Shown piece after piece: positions 9,073-19,366 of a DNA stretch of 64,000 nucleotides. The notes under the pieces are model-generated. The model did no database searches and was not told the origin of the DNA. It was given only the letters and a program-made list of their open reading frames with translations. Each line of letters opens with the position of its first letter. Within the stretch, counting starts at the first letter, position 1. The stretch is from JANMDS01 sp031430575 (lineage in GTDB: Bacteria > Pseudomonadota > Gammaproteobacteria > Burkholderiales > Casimicrobiaceae): contig JANPBT010000064.1 in the NCBI GenBank assembly GCA_031430575.1, forward strand, positions 32,504 to 96,503, written 5' to 3'. The position numbers and the translations under genes were made by a program.

Positions 9073-11895
9073 CTATGCGCCTACGCGCTGGGAAACGGCA
9101 CTCAACGAAGATTGAATTTGGTCAAAAGCATCTTCTAAATGCGCGCGATTTTCTGCAGAAAGACCCGGGCTGCGCTTGGCTGACTCCAGTTTTGCGAGTA
9201 ATTGCTTGGCCTGCGCGCGCACGATCACGCGGGCATCGCCCGGAGTGTTGCCAGTGTCGCGTTTTAATGTCCAGGCATACCAGCGCACCATTTCGCGTTG
9301 TAGCGCCCGGCGGTTGGCGGTAATAGCGGTGTTGGAATCGAGCTCGCTCCAAATTTTGGATTGCAACGTGCCGTAGAGCTCCGAAATGGCGAGCGGCTGA
9401 TTCGCCCCGAGGCTGAGCGCTTGTGAGTCTACGAGCCGCCGCGCCACACCATCGCTGGTGAGGCGCGTAAGCACATCCCGTTGCAGCCTCAAGATGCGCT
9501 CAGGCAGTGATAAGCTAGGCGAAGGCGCTAAGCCTGCGCCACCTGGGGAGAACAGCTGATCTTCACGATCAATGAAATTAATCGAGAGCCGATTCAAAAA
9601 CTGCGGCGTGAATTTGAAATTGTCTTCGCTAAATAAGCTATCGGAGAGCAGATTGATCGCCGCGCGTTGCGTTTCCACCGAGGTTGGGTTGAGCGGCAGC
9701 CGCCCCGTGCCGGTGTAGTCGCGCAAGACAGCGATGCCGCCCACGTATTTCGATGCCAGATCGGCAATGAGCGCAAAGCGGGTAAACCCAAGATCAAAAT
9801 TGCGGCGTAACATTTCGTACGATTCACCCGCAGCGAATTGTCGATTTTGTAGTGCATCCCAGAGTTCGCGTGTAAGTCTCAATCGTTTGACGTAGTGGGC
9901 GAGCGGTTCATTAGTGAGATCTGAGCGGTTGACTTCAGGATCGATCCCCTCAAGCCCGGGCCAGCCGGCATCTTCGTCGGTCGCGTAAGCTAAGAGCGGC
10001 TCGGCGCTGCGGCCAGCGATCTGCTTTAAGTCTTGCGATTCCGTCTCGCGCGACAGTGGTTTGTAGCCATACTCGATGGCCCAAAAATCATACGGGCCTA
10101 GCTTGGTCATAAAAAAATCAGCTTGCTTTTGCGTGGCTAAACTGATGTTGACTGGGTTGTAATCCATCACCGATCCGGTCAGGCCATTGGCTTTAGTAAA
10201 GACCGGGTCGCTGATCTGAGCTTCCGTGTAGATCGTTGAGCCGCGGAAATTGTGTCGCAAGCCAAGCACATGCCCGACTTCATGCGCAGTCGTATCGCGG
10301 ATGCCATCAAAGATAAACGCATCGGCTTGCGCGGAACCGCGCGCAAACCCGCCCCGCGCCTCTAATAGTTCGAGCGCGAAGGCGACATCGGAAAATTTCT
10401 CATGTGCATGGTTGCAAAATCTACCGTCGGCATGCGTATGGGTGTGCTGTGTAGCTTGTGGTGTGCGGGAAATATCTTCACCCGCAATCCGCGCTAAGCC
10501 GCGAATTTGCGCTTCTGAAAATTCAATATCAGCATCGAGAATTTCACCCGTGCGCGGATCGGTCACGCTGGGGCCGCGTGCGCCAAACGGTGTGTCTTTA
10601 CCGATGAACCAGCGCACTGAAGCGTGTCGGGTATCAGAGGTATCAAAAGTGTCTTCGATGGTTTGCTGCTTGACCAAAATCGCGTCCTTGAAGCCGATGC
10701 GTTCAAAGGCTTGGTTCCACACCAAAATGCCATCGCGAATCGCCGGACGGTATTTCTCGGGAATATTTTTGTCAAGCCAGAAAACGATTGGTTGCTTTGG
10801 CTCCGAAAGTGCAGCGGCGGCGTCTTTCTTTTCGAGCCGCCAGCGATTGATGTAATGCTGCTTGGGCATGCGCTCTTCGTGTTTATCGTAAAGATAAACA
10901 GTATCGAAAAAGTAGCCGACGCGCTGATCAGCTGTCCGTGCGGGCATTGGCTCATCGGGTAATTTTGAGATGTTGTATTGCACCCCCATGAAAAGGCTGC
11001 GCACATCGGGTAGCATTGACGGCAGCGCCGTTGGTGGTGTCGGCCCGCCCGGAGGCGGCACATTGAGCCGGGCTAACCCGTAATGCAGCTTTACGTTCAC
11101 CCCAAGCTGATCGTCGCTGGATCGGATGGCGGCGAACGAGGAGTTGCGCGCGTCAAGCGCGTAGCTTTGCTTAAACGATTGCTCAAGCTGAAAGCTGATG
11201 TGCGCTAAATCGGTGAGCAGCAAGGGATTAATTTCAACGAGCACTGATTTGCGCTCGGGATGGGGCGCGCTGACGATGGGTGCTGTGCCCAAAAGGGAAT
11301 CTGAAAATGCCCGCTCAACGGCAAGCCCAACAGACGATTTTGCTTTTGGGCCGACGGTCGCGTTAAGCGAGATGAGCTGCACCGCCGTTGGCGAAAATTT
11401 GCGCAGCGCCGCGATATGAAGCGAGCGCCCTGCCGCGCCATACGCGCCCATCGAATTGCCATAGAGCCCTTTTTCACCGATGCCGTGGGTGATATTCATG
11501 TTGAAGGCAAATGGCATTTCAAACTGATCCGGGGCAACTTCGAGCCAGACTTTATCGTCTTTTTGGTAGGTCGTGAACCAGCCTTTGCTTTCGGTCGCGT
11601 CTTTAATCACATCTGCAAACGGGCGTGGCGGCGGCGGCGTCCCGGGTGCGGGCGGGGTTGGTGCGCTAGCGGCGGTCGACCCGCCGGGGCGGGCGGCGCT
11701 GGGCGCTGCTGCGGGCGTCGTTGCTGGCGATGGGGTCGCAGCGGCAGGCTTCGTAGCGTCGGTGATGGCTGCTTTTGTGGCTGCTTTTGCGGCTGCGACC
11801 GGCGTGGTGATGGGCGCAGCTGGGTTCATCGTGGTCGCGCAGCCAGCCAGTGCAATAACGAGCGCGCTGAGCGCTAAGGGGCGAAGGTGAGGCAT
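9073..11895 (-). CDS. Zinc-dependent metalloprotease lipoprotein (DUF5117/DUF4953 type), copy 1
   Basis: A 940-residue protein starting with a lipoprotein signal peptide (MPHLRPLALSALVIALAGC). An alanine/proline/threonine-rich linker of about 80 residues follows. The family core is DUF5117-like, and the extended zinc site HEVGHVLGLRHNF lies near residue 536 with a downstream SVMDYNPVN Met-turn. The ATG at 11895 places the lipobox correctly; the frame is open further upstream but without homology. Such proteins are envelope-anchored metzincin-like peptidases of unknown substrate. It is a tandem paralogue of the next gene, sharing architecture and many blocks, for example PLLAYATDED. Confidence 0.88.
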   Translation of the reverse strand: MPHLRPLALSALVIALAGCATTMNPAAPITTPVAAAKAATKAAITDATKPAAATPSPATTPAAAPSAARPGGSTAASAPTPPAPGTPPPPRPFADVIKDATESKGWFTTYQKDDKVWLEVAPDQFEMPFAFNMNITHGIGEKGLYGNSMGAYGAAGRSLHIAALRKFSPTAVQLISLNATVGPKAKSSVGLAVERAFSDSLLGTAPIVSAPHPERKSVLVEINPLLLTDLAHISFQLEQSFKQSYALDARNSSFAAIRSSDDQLGVNVKLHYGLARLNVPPPGGPTPPTALPSMLPDVRSLFMGVQYNISKLPDEPMPARTADQRVGYFFDTVYLYDKHEERMPKQHYINRWRLEKKDAAAALSEPKQPIVFWLDKNIPEKYRPAIRDGILVWNQAFERIGFKDAILVKQQTIEDTFDTSDTRHASVRWFIGKDTPFGARGPSVTDPRTGEILDADIEFSEAQIRGLARIAGEDISRTPQATQHTHTHADGRFCNHAHEKFSDVAFALELLEARGGFARGSAQADAFIFDGIRDTTAHEVGHVLGLRHNFRGSTIYTEAQISDPVFTKANGLTGSVMDYNPVNISLATQKQADFFMTKLGPYDFWAIEYGYKPLSRETESQDLKQIAGRSAEPLLAYATDEDAGWPGLEGIDPEVNRSDLTNEPLAHYVKRLRLTRELWDALQNRQFAAGESYEMLRRNFDLGFTRFALIADLASKYVGGIAVLRDYTGTGRLPLNPTSVETQRAAINLLSDSLFSEDNFKFTPQFLNRLSINFIDREDQLFSPGGAGLAPSPSLSLPERILRLQRDVLTRLTSDGVARRLVDSQALSLGANQPLAISELYGTLQSKIWSELDSNTAITANRRALQREMVRWYAWTLKRDTGNTPGDARVIVRAQAKQLLAKLESAKRSPGLSAENRAHLEDAFDQIQSSLSAVSQRVGA

Positions 11896-11992
11896 GGTCA
11901 AAATCCCGAAAAATAACCGTCTGATTGTGCCGCACATCGTATTTTTTTGTACCGATTGCGAGACAGGATGCGGAAAGCGTGGGATGAATGCC

Positions 11993-12032
11993 AAATCTGC
12001 GCCGCAGGGTTCAATACCTGCGGCGCAGATTT
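11993..12032. repeat. Inverted pair of the dispersed repeat between the two metalloprotease genes
   Basis: Cores at 11997-12008 and 12017-12028 with perfect 16-nt arms (11993-12008, 12017-12032) and an 8-nt spacer. It sits 13 bases after the stop of the upstream minus-strand gene. On the minus strand no clean T run follows, so terminator function is plausible but unproven. Confidence 0.9.
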
Positions 12033-12044
12033 CGGGCTTTTTGG

Positions 12045-14765
12045 CTAGTTCGCGCGTGCCATTTGTGCTGCCAGCGCTGCCGAAAGGCTATCGCGCACTT
12101 CATCAAAGTGCGCGCGGGTCGCAGCGTTAGATTTTCCGGCGCGAAGCGCCTGATCGAGCTTGGCGACTAAACGCTTGGCCGTTTGACGGTGCAGGGCGCG
12201 GGCTTCGGCAGCGTAGTTAGCGGGCGTTGGGCGGGTGAGTGCAGCGCTGATGCGGCGCGTGTGCTCGCGTTGCAGCGCGCGGCGGGCGGGCGAATCATCG
12301 TTCGCGCCCGTCGCATCCGTCCACACCGCGGTCTCAACCGTTGCATAAATTTCATCGAGTGAAACCACCTGAATAGGTGATTTGACCAAAGCCGGCGCTT
12401 CCAATACGCGCTGCGCGACTTTGTCAGAGAGCACGCGATCGAGCATCGTACGCTGCAAGCGGCTGATGCGCTCGCCAAAAGAGATCATTTGCGGCGGCTC
12501 ATAGATTCGATCCAAACTATCGGTCGGCAAGCGGCTCATAAACTCAGCGGGGAGCGCGAAAACGTCTTCACGAAAGGCTGTCTCTGCAATGAATTGCAGG
12601 GCGTCGCGTTGCCGCTGGGTCGCGATGGGCGTGTAGTTGGCCCGGCCCGTTCCGGCGTGATCGCGCAAGAACGTTACGCCGCCGATATTTTTCACGATGA
12701 AACCCATCGCCTGTTCGACCGCCGCCATGCCCGATTCAACGCGGCGACGCTGCACCGCATAGCTTTCGCCTGCTGCGAGCGGCTGGCTTTGTGCCGAAGC
12801 CCAAAGCTCGCGGGTCAGTGCGATGCGGCGCTTGGCAAAGGCAATCGGATCATCACCTAAATCGCGTTGGTTGACGTCGGGATCCATGCCATCGCCATCG
12901 CCTTGCACTTCTTCGTCTGTAGCGTAGGCCAGCAAGGGCTCGGCGCTACGATTGGCGATAGCCGCGAGCCCTGCTTTTTCTTCGGCAAGTGGAAATTCCT
13001 TGTAGGCATATTCAATCGCCCAGTAATCGTAGGGACCAAGCGTCGCGCCGTAAAGTGAGCCTTGGGCTTCGCCTTGAAGTGCGATATTGAACGGGACGTA
13101 ATCCATGATCGATCCGGTGAGCCCATTTTGAGCGGTGAACTCAGGGTCCGATATTTGCTTCAAGCTGTAGATCGTGGAGGATCGGAAGTTGTGGCGCAGC
13201 CCGAGCGTGTGCCCGACTTCGTGCATCATCACGCCCTTCACGACATTCTGGGCAATCGCCAAGGCTTCAGGGCCTTCGCTCGGTAATTGCCCACGCAATT
13301 GCAGTAAATCCATCGCGAATGAGGTTTCTTCCAGCATGCCTTCACCATGATTGCAAAATTCGGTGTGATCGTGGGCGGTGGGACGCGAGCCTAGCGGACG
13401 CAAAAACTGATCACTCGCGGTGCGGCGGGGTAATCGCGCCCAGCCCGCGCCAATAGAGATATCGGCATCGAGCAATTCACCGGTGCGTGGATCGCCTTCA
13501 CTTGGCCCCACGGCGAGTGCGCCATCGCTGTAATCGACAAACCAATGCACCGAGGCGCGCATGGTGTCGTTGGTGTCGCTATCATCGTTTTCTTCTTGCT
13601 GCTTTACGACGATCGCATTCTTAAAGCCGATTTTCTCGAAGGCTTTGTTCCATTCCAGCGCGCCATCGCGCACCGCATCTCGAAACTCTAGCGGTACTGC
13701 GCGATCGATCCAAAATGTAATTGGTTTTTTGGGCGCAGCGAGGGTATTGGTGCCAACCAACTCATCGGCGCGTTCCAAGCGCCAGCGGCGCACTAAATAT
13801 TGGCGTGCAAATGGCACAGCATCGTTGCTGTAATTCCATTGTTGAAGATTGAAGTGGCCGATACGATCATCGGCCAAGCGGGTGCGCATGGGGATTTCGG
13901 GCATGCGCGCGAGCGAGTAATGCAAGCCCATAAAAAAGCTGCGGGCGTCTGGTGTGCTTTTCACTGGCGTTGGTATCGGCCCCGGGCCTGGGATTGGCAG
14001 TGGCGTTGGCAGGCGCGGCGTTACGAAATGCGCGTTTAACGTCAGCGATGTCGTCGTTGACGTGCTGCGCACCGCAGAAAATGCGCTATTGCGCGCGTCA
14101 AACGTGTAGCCAGAACGAAAGCTCGCTTCCAGCGCGGCAGAAACGTTCATTAAATCGGAAAAGAAAACTGTATTTGCCTCTACTAAAAACGACTTTTTAT
14201 CGGGGTGTGGCTGCGAAATCACCGGCGCGCTTGCGAGCAAACTGTCGCTGGTGATGTTGGCCACCGCGCGGGCCAGGGGCGTGCCTGAGTCGCTCTGATG
14301 CTTGAAATTGCGGGCGATAAGTTGCACGGTATTGTGCACGCGCTTAAAGCTCACAACTTGGCTGCCGACCATGCGCCGCGCAGAGAGCGCGCGCTCGTCC
14401 GGCAGGCCGCGATTAATATTGAGCTGCAAGAAATAAAGATTGCCTAACTGCTCGGGGCTTAGCTCGAGGTAAACCTTATCGTCCTTTTCATACAGCGTGA
14501 AAAGACCTTCTATTTTTTTTGCATCTTTAATGAAATCAGCGAATGGGCGGAGTGGCGGCCCTGCACTTACTCCCGCTGCGCTCGCAGTCGGAGCGCTTGC
14601 TGTTGCGGCCGTCGGCGGCGCAGGCGCTGATGCGCGCGCTGCAGTGGGCGAAGGCGTAGCGGTTGCAGGCGTAGCGATTGATGGGCTGGGCGGCACGGGC
14701 AGTGTCGTGCAGCCAGTAACAAAAAGCGCAACCATCAGCGCGGCATGGGAAATCTGAAATTTCAT
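12045..14765 (-). CDS. Zinc-dependent metalloprotease lipoprotein (DUF5117/DUF4953 type), copy 2
   Basis: A 906-residue paralogue of the downstream gene. The ATG at 14765 is preceded by a strong GGAGGAG ribosome-binding site and starts a lipoprotein signal (MKFQISHAALMVALFVTGC). A Pro/Ala/Thr linker follows. The zinc motif HEVGHTLGLRHNF is near residue 512, followed by GSIMDYVPFN, and the shared PLLAYATDEE block is present. Predicted to be anchored to the envelope by its lipid, facing the periplasm or surface. The substrate is unknown. Together the pair looks like an old tandem duplication, because identity outside the catalytic blocks is modest. Confidence 0.88.
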   Translation of the reverse strand: MKFQISHAALMVALFVTGCTTLPVPPSPSIATPATATPSPTAARASAPAPPTAATASAPTASAAGVSAGPPLRPFADFIKDAKKIEGLFTLYEKDDKVYLELSPEQLGNLYFLQLNINRGLPDERALSARRMVGSQVVSFKRVHNTVQLIARNFKHQSDSGTPLARAVANITSDSLLASAPVISQPHPDKKSFLVEANTVFFSDLMNVSAALEASFRSGYTFDARNSAFSAVRSTSTTTSLTLNAHFVTPRLPTPLPIPGPGPIPTPVKSTPDARSFFMGLHYSLARMPEIPMRTRLADDRIGHFNLQQWNYSNDAVPFARQYLVRRWRLERADELVGTNTLAAPKKPITFWIDRAVPLEFRDAVRDGALEWNKAFEKIGFKNAIVVKQQEENDDSDTNDTMRASVHWFVDYSDGALAVGPSEGDPRTGELLDADISIGAGWARLPRRTASDQFLRPLGSRPTAHDHTEFCNHGEGMLEETSFAMDLLQLRGQLPSEGPEALAIAQNVVKGVMMHEVGHTLGLRHNFRSSTIYSLKQISDPEFTAQNGLTGSIMDYVPFNIALQGEAQGSLYGATLGPYDYWAIEYAYKEFPLAEEKAGLAAIANRSAEPLLAYATDEEVQGDGDGMDPDVNQRDLGDDPIAFAKRRIALTRELWASAQSQPLAAGESYAVQRRRVESGMAAVEQAMGFIVKNIGGVTFLRDHAGTGRANYTPIATQRQRDALQFIAETAFREDVFALPAEFMSRLPTDSLDRIYEPPQMISFGERISRLQRTMLDRVLSDKVAQRVLEAPALVKSPIQVVSLDEIYATVETAVWTDATGANDDSPARRALQREHTRRISAALTRPTPANYAAEARALHRQTAKRLVAKLDQALRAGKSNAATRAHFDEVRDSLSAALAAQMARAN

Positions 14766-14934
14766 GAAATAACTCCTCCAGCTTTTGATTTTGCCTGCTG
14801 CGAGCGGTTTGAGCCATGTCGTTTGGGACAAAGTGCCGAAAGCAGGGGGCGAGTTGCGCGCTGAGCGATTTCCCGCCCGATCACTTCGGGTTAGAAAAGG
14901 GCATTTCAGGGTCGATTTTTAGCGTCACGAGGTC

Positions 14935-14956
14935 AAAATCTGCGCCGCAGGTATTG
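14935..14956. repeat. Dispersed repeat, single intergenic copy downstream of miaB
   Basis: Exact core at 14940-14951 with the full AT-rich flanks (AAAATC before, TATT after), 12 bases beyond the miaB stop. A second, degenerate copy (TTACGCCGCAGGTAT) lies near 16443-16457, upstream of miaB. Confidence 0.9.
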
Positions 14957-14967
14957 ACCTCATTTTG

Positions 14968-16371
14968 CTATTGTGCAATCACAATTTCGCCGCGCAGGGT
15001 ATAGCGATTTGCTGCGATAATTTTGACATCGACGTAGTGGTTAACCAAGCGGGCATTGCCTTCAAAATTTACGACACGATTATTTTCTGAGCGTGCCGCC
15101 AAATCCCCTTTGCCCATTTTGGCTTCGCCCGTCACCAGAACGCGCTGCACGCTGCCCACCATCTTTTCATTCCACACTGCAAATAATTCTTCAATGCGCT
15201 TTTGCAGCTGGTGCAAACGCGCGAGCTTAACTTCTGCTGGCGTGTCGTCACCCAAATCGGCGGCGGGCGTGCCGGGGCGTGAGGAGTAAATGAAACTGTA
15301 GGCGCCGTCGAAATTAACATCTTCGATTAGCTTCATCGTTGCTGCGTGATCGGCATCGGTCTCGCCCGGAAAGCCGACAATGAAATCGGTCGTGATTGAA
15401 AGATCGGGGCGGATCGCTCGCAATTTGCGCACGGTGCTTTTAAATTCCAGGGCGGTATAGCCGCGTTTCATTGCTGCCAGGATACGGTCGCTCCCAGATT
15501 GCACTGGCAGGTGCAATTGGGTGACGAGTTTTGGCACTTTCGCATAACAATCGATCAAGCGTTGGCTCATCTCGCGAGGATGTGAGGTGGTGAAGCGGAT
15601 ACGCTCGATCGCGGGCATCTCTGCAATCGTCTCAATCAACTCAGTGAAATCGGCGATGCCTTCGCTCGGTGCGGTTTTATTGATTGCGCCGCGATAGGCG
15701 TTAACGTTTTGCCCGAGTAAGGTGACTTCGCTAACGCCTTTAAGCGTCAGCTCTGCAATTTCAGCGAGCACATCTTCAAACGGGCGTGAAATTTCTTCAC
15801 CGCGCGTAAACGGCACCACGCAGAAGGAGCAATATTTGCTGCATCCTTCCATGATTGAGACGAATGCACTCGCGCCGTCAACGCGCGCTGGTGGCAGTGC
15901 ATCAAATTTCTCGATCTCTGGAAATGAAATATCGACTTGCGATTTACCGGTGCGCTTACGCTTGGCAATGAGCGCGGGTAAGCGGTGCAACGTTTGCGGC
16001 CCAAAAACGACATCAACGAACGGCGCACGCGAGACGATATTGCCGCCCTCTTGCGAGGCCACGCAACCGCCAACGCCGATGATGAGATCAGGTTTCGCGG
16101 TTTTTAAGTCGCGCACCCGCCCGAGATCGTGAAAGACTTTCTCCTGCGCTTTTTCGCGCAATGAGCAGGTGTTAAACAAAATCACGTCAGCATCATCTGG
16201 CGTATCAGTCATCTCAATGGGCGACTCTGTGTTGAGCACATCGAGCATTTTTTGGGAATCGTACTCGTTCATCTGGCATCCGAACGTGCGCAAGTAGACT
16301 TTTTTGGGTGTCGCTTTTGAGGTCGATACCTGCGGCGCAGTTTTGGGCGCAAATTGCGTCAGTTCAGTCAT
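14968..16371 (-). CDS. miaB: tRNA-2-methylthio-N6-dimethylallyladenosine synthase MiaB
   Basis: A 467-residue methylthiotransferase acting on tRNA position 37. The N-terminal UPF0004 cluster cysteines are C32 (TFGCQMNEYDS), C69 (NTCSLREKA) and C103 (GVGGCVASQEG). The radical-SAM cluster is C177-x3-C181-x2-C184 (GCSKYCSFC), and a TRAM domain ends the protein. The ATG at 16371 (MTELTQF) gives the usual start; the longer frame to 16434 adds no recognisable sequence. The non-conserved N-terminal tail contains an exact copy of the dispersed repeat at 16329-16340 (KTAPQVS). Confidence 0.95.
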   Translation of the reverse strand: MTELTQFAPKTAPQVSTSKATPKKVYLRTFGCQMNEYDSQKMLDVLNTESPIEMTDTPDDADVILFNTCSLREKAQEKVFHDLGRVRDLKTAKPDLIIGVGGCVASQEGGNIVSRAPFVDVVFGPQTLHRLPALIAKRKRTGKSQVDISFPEIEKFDALPPARVDGASAFVSIMEGCSKYCSFCVVPFTRGEEISRPFEDVLAEIAELTLKGVSEVTLLGQNVNAYRGAINKTAPSEGIADFTELIETIAEMPAIERIRFTTSHPREMSQRLIDCYAKVPKLVTQLHLPVQSGSDRILAAMKRGYTALEFKSTVRKLRAIRPDLSITTDFIVGFPGETDADHAATMKLIEDVNFDGAYSFIYSSRPGTPAADLGDDTPAEVKLARLHQLQKRIEELFAVWNEKMVGSVQRVLVTGEAKMGKGDLAARSENNRVVNFEGNARLVNHYVDVKIIAANRYTLRGEIVIAQ

Positions 16372-16555
16372 GATGGGAAGGGCGCGCAGCACGCATTTAT
16401 TGGATGCGCGGCGCTGCAGTGATTCAATACCCAATTATAAAAGTTACGCCGCAGGTATGGGCCGTTTATGGGCAAATCCGTAACAAAATTGTCACGAAAA
16501 AAGCCTATCGTGTTGAAAGTTACCAAATTAGTTCACAAATCGGAGAAGCAAAGAG

Positions 16556-18766
16556 ATGGGCACGATAGATAAATTTTTTCACGCCGTAGAGATCGAAGAT
16601 ATTGGCACTAACCCTTCAACTAACACCTCGTTTGACACCGTTTTAAATGCGCGTCTGTCGCGCCGCTCTGTATTGCGCGGGGCATTGGGCAGCGGTGGCG
16701 CAGCGATTTTGTCTAGCATTGGCTTGTCCGCGTGCGGTGGCAGCGATGATCCAGTTGTAAGTGTGCCTGCACCCGTGCCGGCGCCTCCATTCGCGTTAGG
16801 CTTCACAGCGATTGCCAAAGGTTTGGCCGATTCAGTTGTGGTGCCTGCAGGCTACACGGCAAGCGTGATTTTTGGTTGCGGCGAATCGATGGCAGCCAAT
16901 GTACCCGCCTACAAAAACGATGGCACTGATACCAATTTTGATCAGCGCGCCGGTGATTGCCATGATGGCATCCACTATTTCGGCTTGAATGCCGCGGGCG
17001 CACGCGATGCGAATGGCTCAGCGCGCGGCTTGCTGGCGATGAATCATGAATACATGACGCCGGTTTTCTTGCATGCAAATGGGCAAACCCCAGGCGCTAG
17101 GCGGGTCGCCGCAGAAGTTGATAAAGAAGTGGCCGTACATGGCTGCGCCATCGTAGAAGTCGCAAAGGGTGCGACTGGATTTGCCACCGTGCAAGCTTCC
17201 TCGTTTAATCGCCGCTTGACCGCCGCAACGCCGATGGAGCTCTCAGGCCCGGTGCGCGGCACGGGCTATGTGAAAACTAAATACTCACCTGCTGGCACCG
17301 CAACGCGCGGCACGCAAAATAATTGCGGCACCGGCACCACGCCATGGGGCACTTTCCTCACCGCCGAAGAAAATTGGGCGGGCTACTTCGGGCGCGCAGC
17401 GACAGACAATAGCAAGCGCAGCGCGAAAGAAGTCACCTCCTTCGCCCGTTACGGAATCGCGCAAAACACTGCGGGTCGTTACGGCTGGGTTACTGCCGGG
17501 ATCGAGGATATTTACGTGCGCTGGGACAATAGCGTGACGGGCACCTCTGCCGATGGCACGGATGACTACCGTAATGTGAGCAACACGTTTGGCTACGTTG
17601 TTGAAATTGATCCGTACACACCAAGCGCAGCGGCAAAAAAACGTACTGCCCTTGGCCGCACTGCGCATGAAGCCTGCGTTTTCACCGCACCCAAAGCAGG
17701 CCGTCCTTTGGCCGCCTACTCAGGCGATGATTCGCGAAATGAGTACATTTACAAATTTGTCTCTACCGCGCTGTGGAACGATGCCGATGCCAACCCCGCG
17801 GCGGGCACGGCGCTGACGATCGGCGATAAATACATGGATAGCGGATCGCTTTACGTCGCGAAATTCAATGCCGACGGCACTGGGCAATGGTTGCTGCTTA
17901 ATAAGTCAACGATTCCGGCAAGCTACGCCGCTTACGCTTTCGCCGATGACGTCGACGTGTTGGTCAACGCGCGCTTAGCTGCTGATGCGGTGGGCGCGAC
18001 CAAAATGGATCGCCCAGAGTGGGGTGCGGTTAACGCAAAAAATAACGAAATTTATTTCACGTTAACCAACAACAGCACGCGCACAGCCGCAACAACCGAC
18101 GCCGCTAATCCCCGCGCCTATAGCGACGCGCAGGCTGCAACCTCCGAAAGTGCAACGCGCACCAACACCGGCAACGTCAATGGCCACATCGTTCGTTTCC
18201 GCGAAGCGGGCGACGACCAAGCCGCACTCACTTTTCAGTGGGACGTCTATTTATTTGGCGCGGAAGCCATCGGCGATGCGGCATCGATTAACCTTTCTGG
18301 CTTAACTGCGGAAAATGATTTCTCGAGCCCCGATGGTTTATGGTTTAGTAAAGCCACTGGCGCTGCGTGGATTCAAACGGACGACGGCAGCTTTACCGAT
18401 GTGACTAACTGCATGCTACTTGCTGCAATTCCAGGGCAGGTGGGTGATGGCGCAAAAATCGGCATCGACTACACCGTCAACGGCGCAGCAAAACGTGTCG
18501 AGACGTATCGCGGCGCACTCGCAACGCCAACGACGGTGAAGCGCTTCCTCGTGGCGCCGGCACAGAGCGAAGTGACCGGCATTACCGAAACACCCGACGG
18601 CAAAACCTTGTTCGTCAATATTCAACACCCAGGCGAAGCGACCCCCATTGCCAGTATTGGCGACCCGACTAAATTTGGTAGCCATTGGCCAGGCGGCGGC
18701 AATTCCCGACCGCGATCGGCAACCGTTGTCATCACTAAAAACGATGGTGGCTTGATCGGATCGTAA
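16556..18766 (+). CDS. PhoX-family (DUF839) Tat-exported protein
   Basis: The 736-residue protein has a twin-arginine signal (SRRSVLRGALG, R36-R37) followed by a hydrophobic stretch ending in GLSACGG, which could also be lipidated. The mature part matches DUF839/PhoX: GLLAMNHEYMTP, WGTFLTAEENWAGYFG, ALGRTAHEACVF, YSGDDSRNEYIYKFVS and the C-terminal ITETPDGKTLFVNIQHPGE. PhoX proteins are calcium/iron-dependent periplasmic alkaline phosphatases; many DUF839 members are uncharacterised, so phosphatase activity is only likely. A strong terminator follows. No copy of the dispersed repeat occurs in the gene. Confidence 0.88.
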   Translation: MGTIDKFFHAVEIEDIGTNPSTNTSFDTVLNARLSRRSVLRGALGSGGAAILSSIGLSACGGSDDPVVSVPAPVPAPPFALGFTAIAKGLADSVVVPAGYTASVIFGCGESMAANVPAYKNDGTDTNFDQRAGDCHDGIHYFGLNAAGARDANGSARGLLAMNHEYMTPVFLHANGQTPGARRVAAEVDKEVAVHGCAIVEVAKGATGFATVQASSFNRRLTAATPMELSGPVRGTGYVKTKYSPAGTATRGTQNNCGTGTTPWGTFLTAEENWAGYFGRAATDNSKRSAKEVTSFARYGIAQNTAGRYGWVTAGIEDIYVRWDNSVTGTSADGTDDYRNVSNTFGYVVEIDPYTPSAAAKKRTALGRTAHEACVFTAPKAGRPLAAYSGDDSRNEYIYKFVSTALWNDADANPAAGTALTIGDKYMDSGSLYVAKFNADGTGQWLLLNKSTIPASYAAYAFADDVDVLVNARLAADAVGATKMDRPEWGAVNAKNNEIYFTLTNNSTRTAATTDAANPRAYSDAQAATSESATRTNTGNVNGHIVRFREAGDDQAALTFQWDVYLFGAEAIGDAASINLSGLTAENDFSSPDGLWFSKATGAAWIQTDDGSFTDVTNCMLLAAIPGQVGDGAKIGIDYTVNGAAKRVETYRGALATPTTVKRFLVAPAQSEVTGITETPDGKTLFVNIQHPGEATPIASIGDPTKFGSHWPGGGNSRPRSATVVITKNDGGLIGS

Positions 18767-18786
18767 CGATTTCTCTGAAAGGCAAT

Positions 18787-18816
18787 GCCCGCCATGTGCA
18801 CATGGCGGGCGTTTTT
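18787..18816 (+). terminator. Rho-independent terminator of the PhoX-like gene
   Basis: A perfect 24-bp palindrome at 18787-18810 (arms GCCCGCCATGTG/CACATGGCGGGC) is followed at once by GTTTTT, 20 bases after the stop codon. Confidence 0.9.
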
Positions 18817-19366
18817 ACTTGAGCTTCCGAATTTCAAATTCGCGTATGGCGGTGCGAAAGCCTCACTACAACCGGTGACGAAAACCATTGCGGAAATCTT
18901 AGCCCGCCTCAAATTGAAACCGATTCAGCATTTGAGTGTGTAGGGCGCTGTGCGCTGAAGTCCCTTCCCCAATCTCGAGCATTTCCCAGAAACACCAACT
19001 TAGTAGATGTACGTTATTGCAACAAGTTAGCATCAGCGTGATTGAACTCTGTCGTGAATTGGGAGTATCTGCGACGCCTGTAAGATTTTTTTTGAATACT
19101 TGTTGACTTAGATGGGCGCTAGTTGCACACTCGGCGACGAGAAAACGCTAAAGATACGTTGGTTTAGATCAAAAAATTTAACAGGCATTGTTGAATCTCA
19201 GTTGTAGAGCGTTCGATATCTGCATGATTAAGTTAGATCTACACGTTTTATGGATCGGACGTGTGGCCAAGATTTAAATAACGTTCTATTGGCGGAATGA
19301 TAATTGAGACATACGGCACCGAACGCGTATGCAAAATCGAAAAAAGTAAGGTTTCCAGGAAGACTC
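18817..19366. other. Long intergenic leader before the IPTL-CTERM gene
   Basis: About 550 bases without a supported gene. It is AT-richer than its surroundings and carries no dispersed repeat. A weak promoter-like pair (TTGACT at 19103, CACACT 17 bases later) is visible but unconvincing. It probably contains the promoter and 5' leader of the giant surface protein. Confidence 0.5.

Noticed and set aside
10250..11877. Plus-strand open frames opposite the metalloprotease gene
   Set aside because: They overlap a well supported gene completely and encode no recognisable protein.
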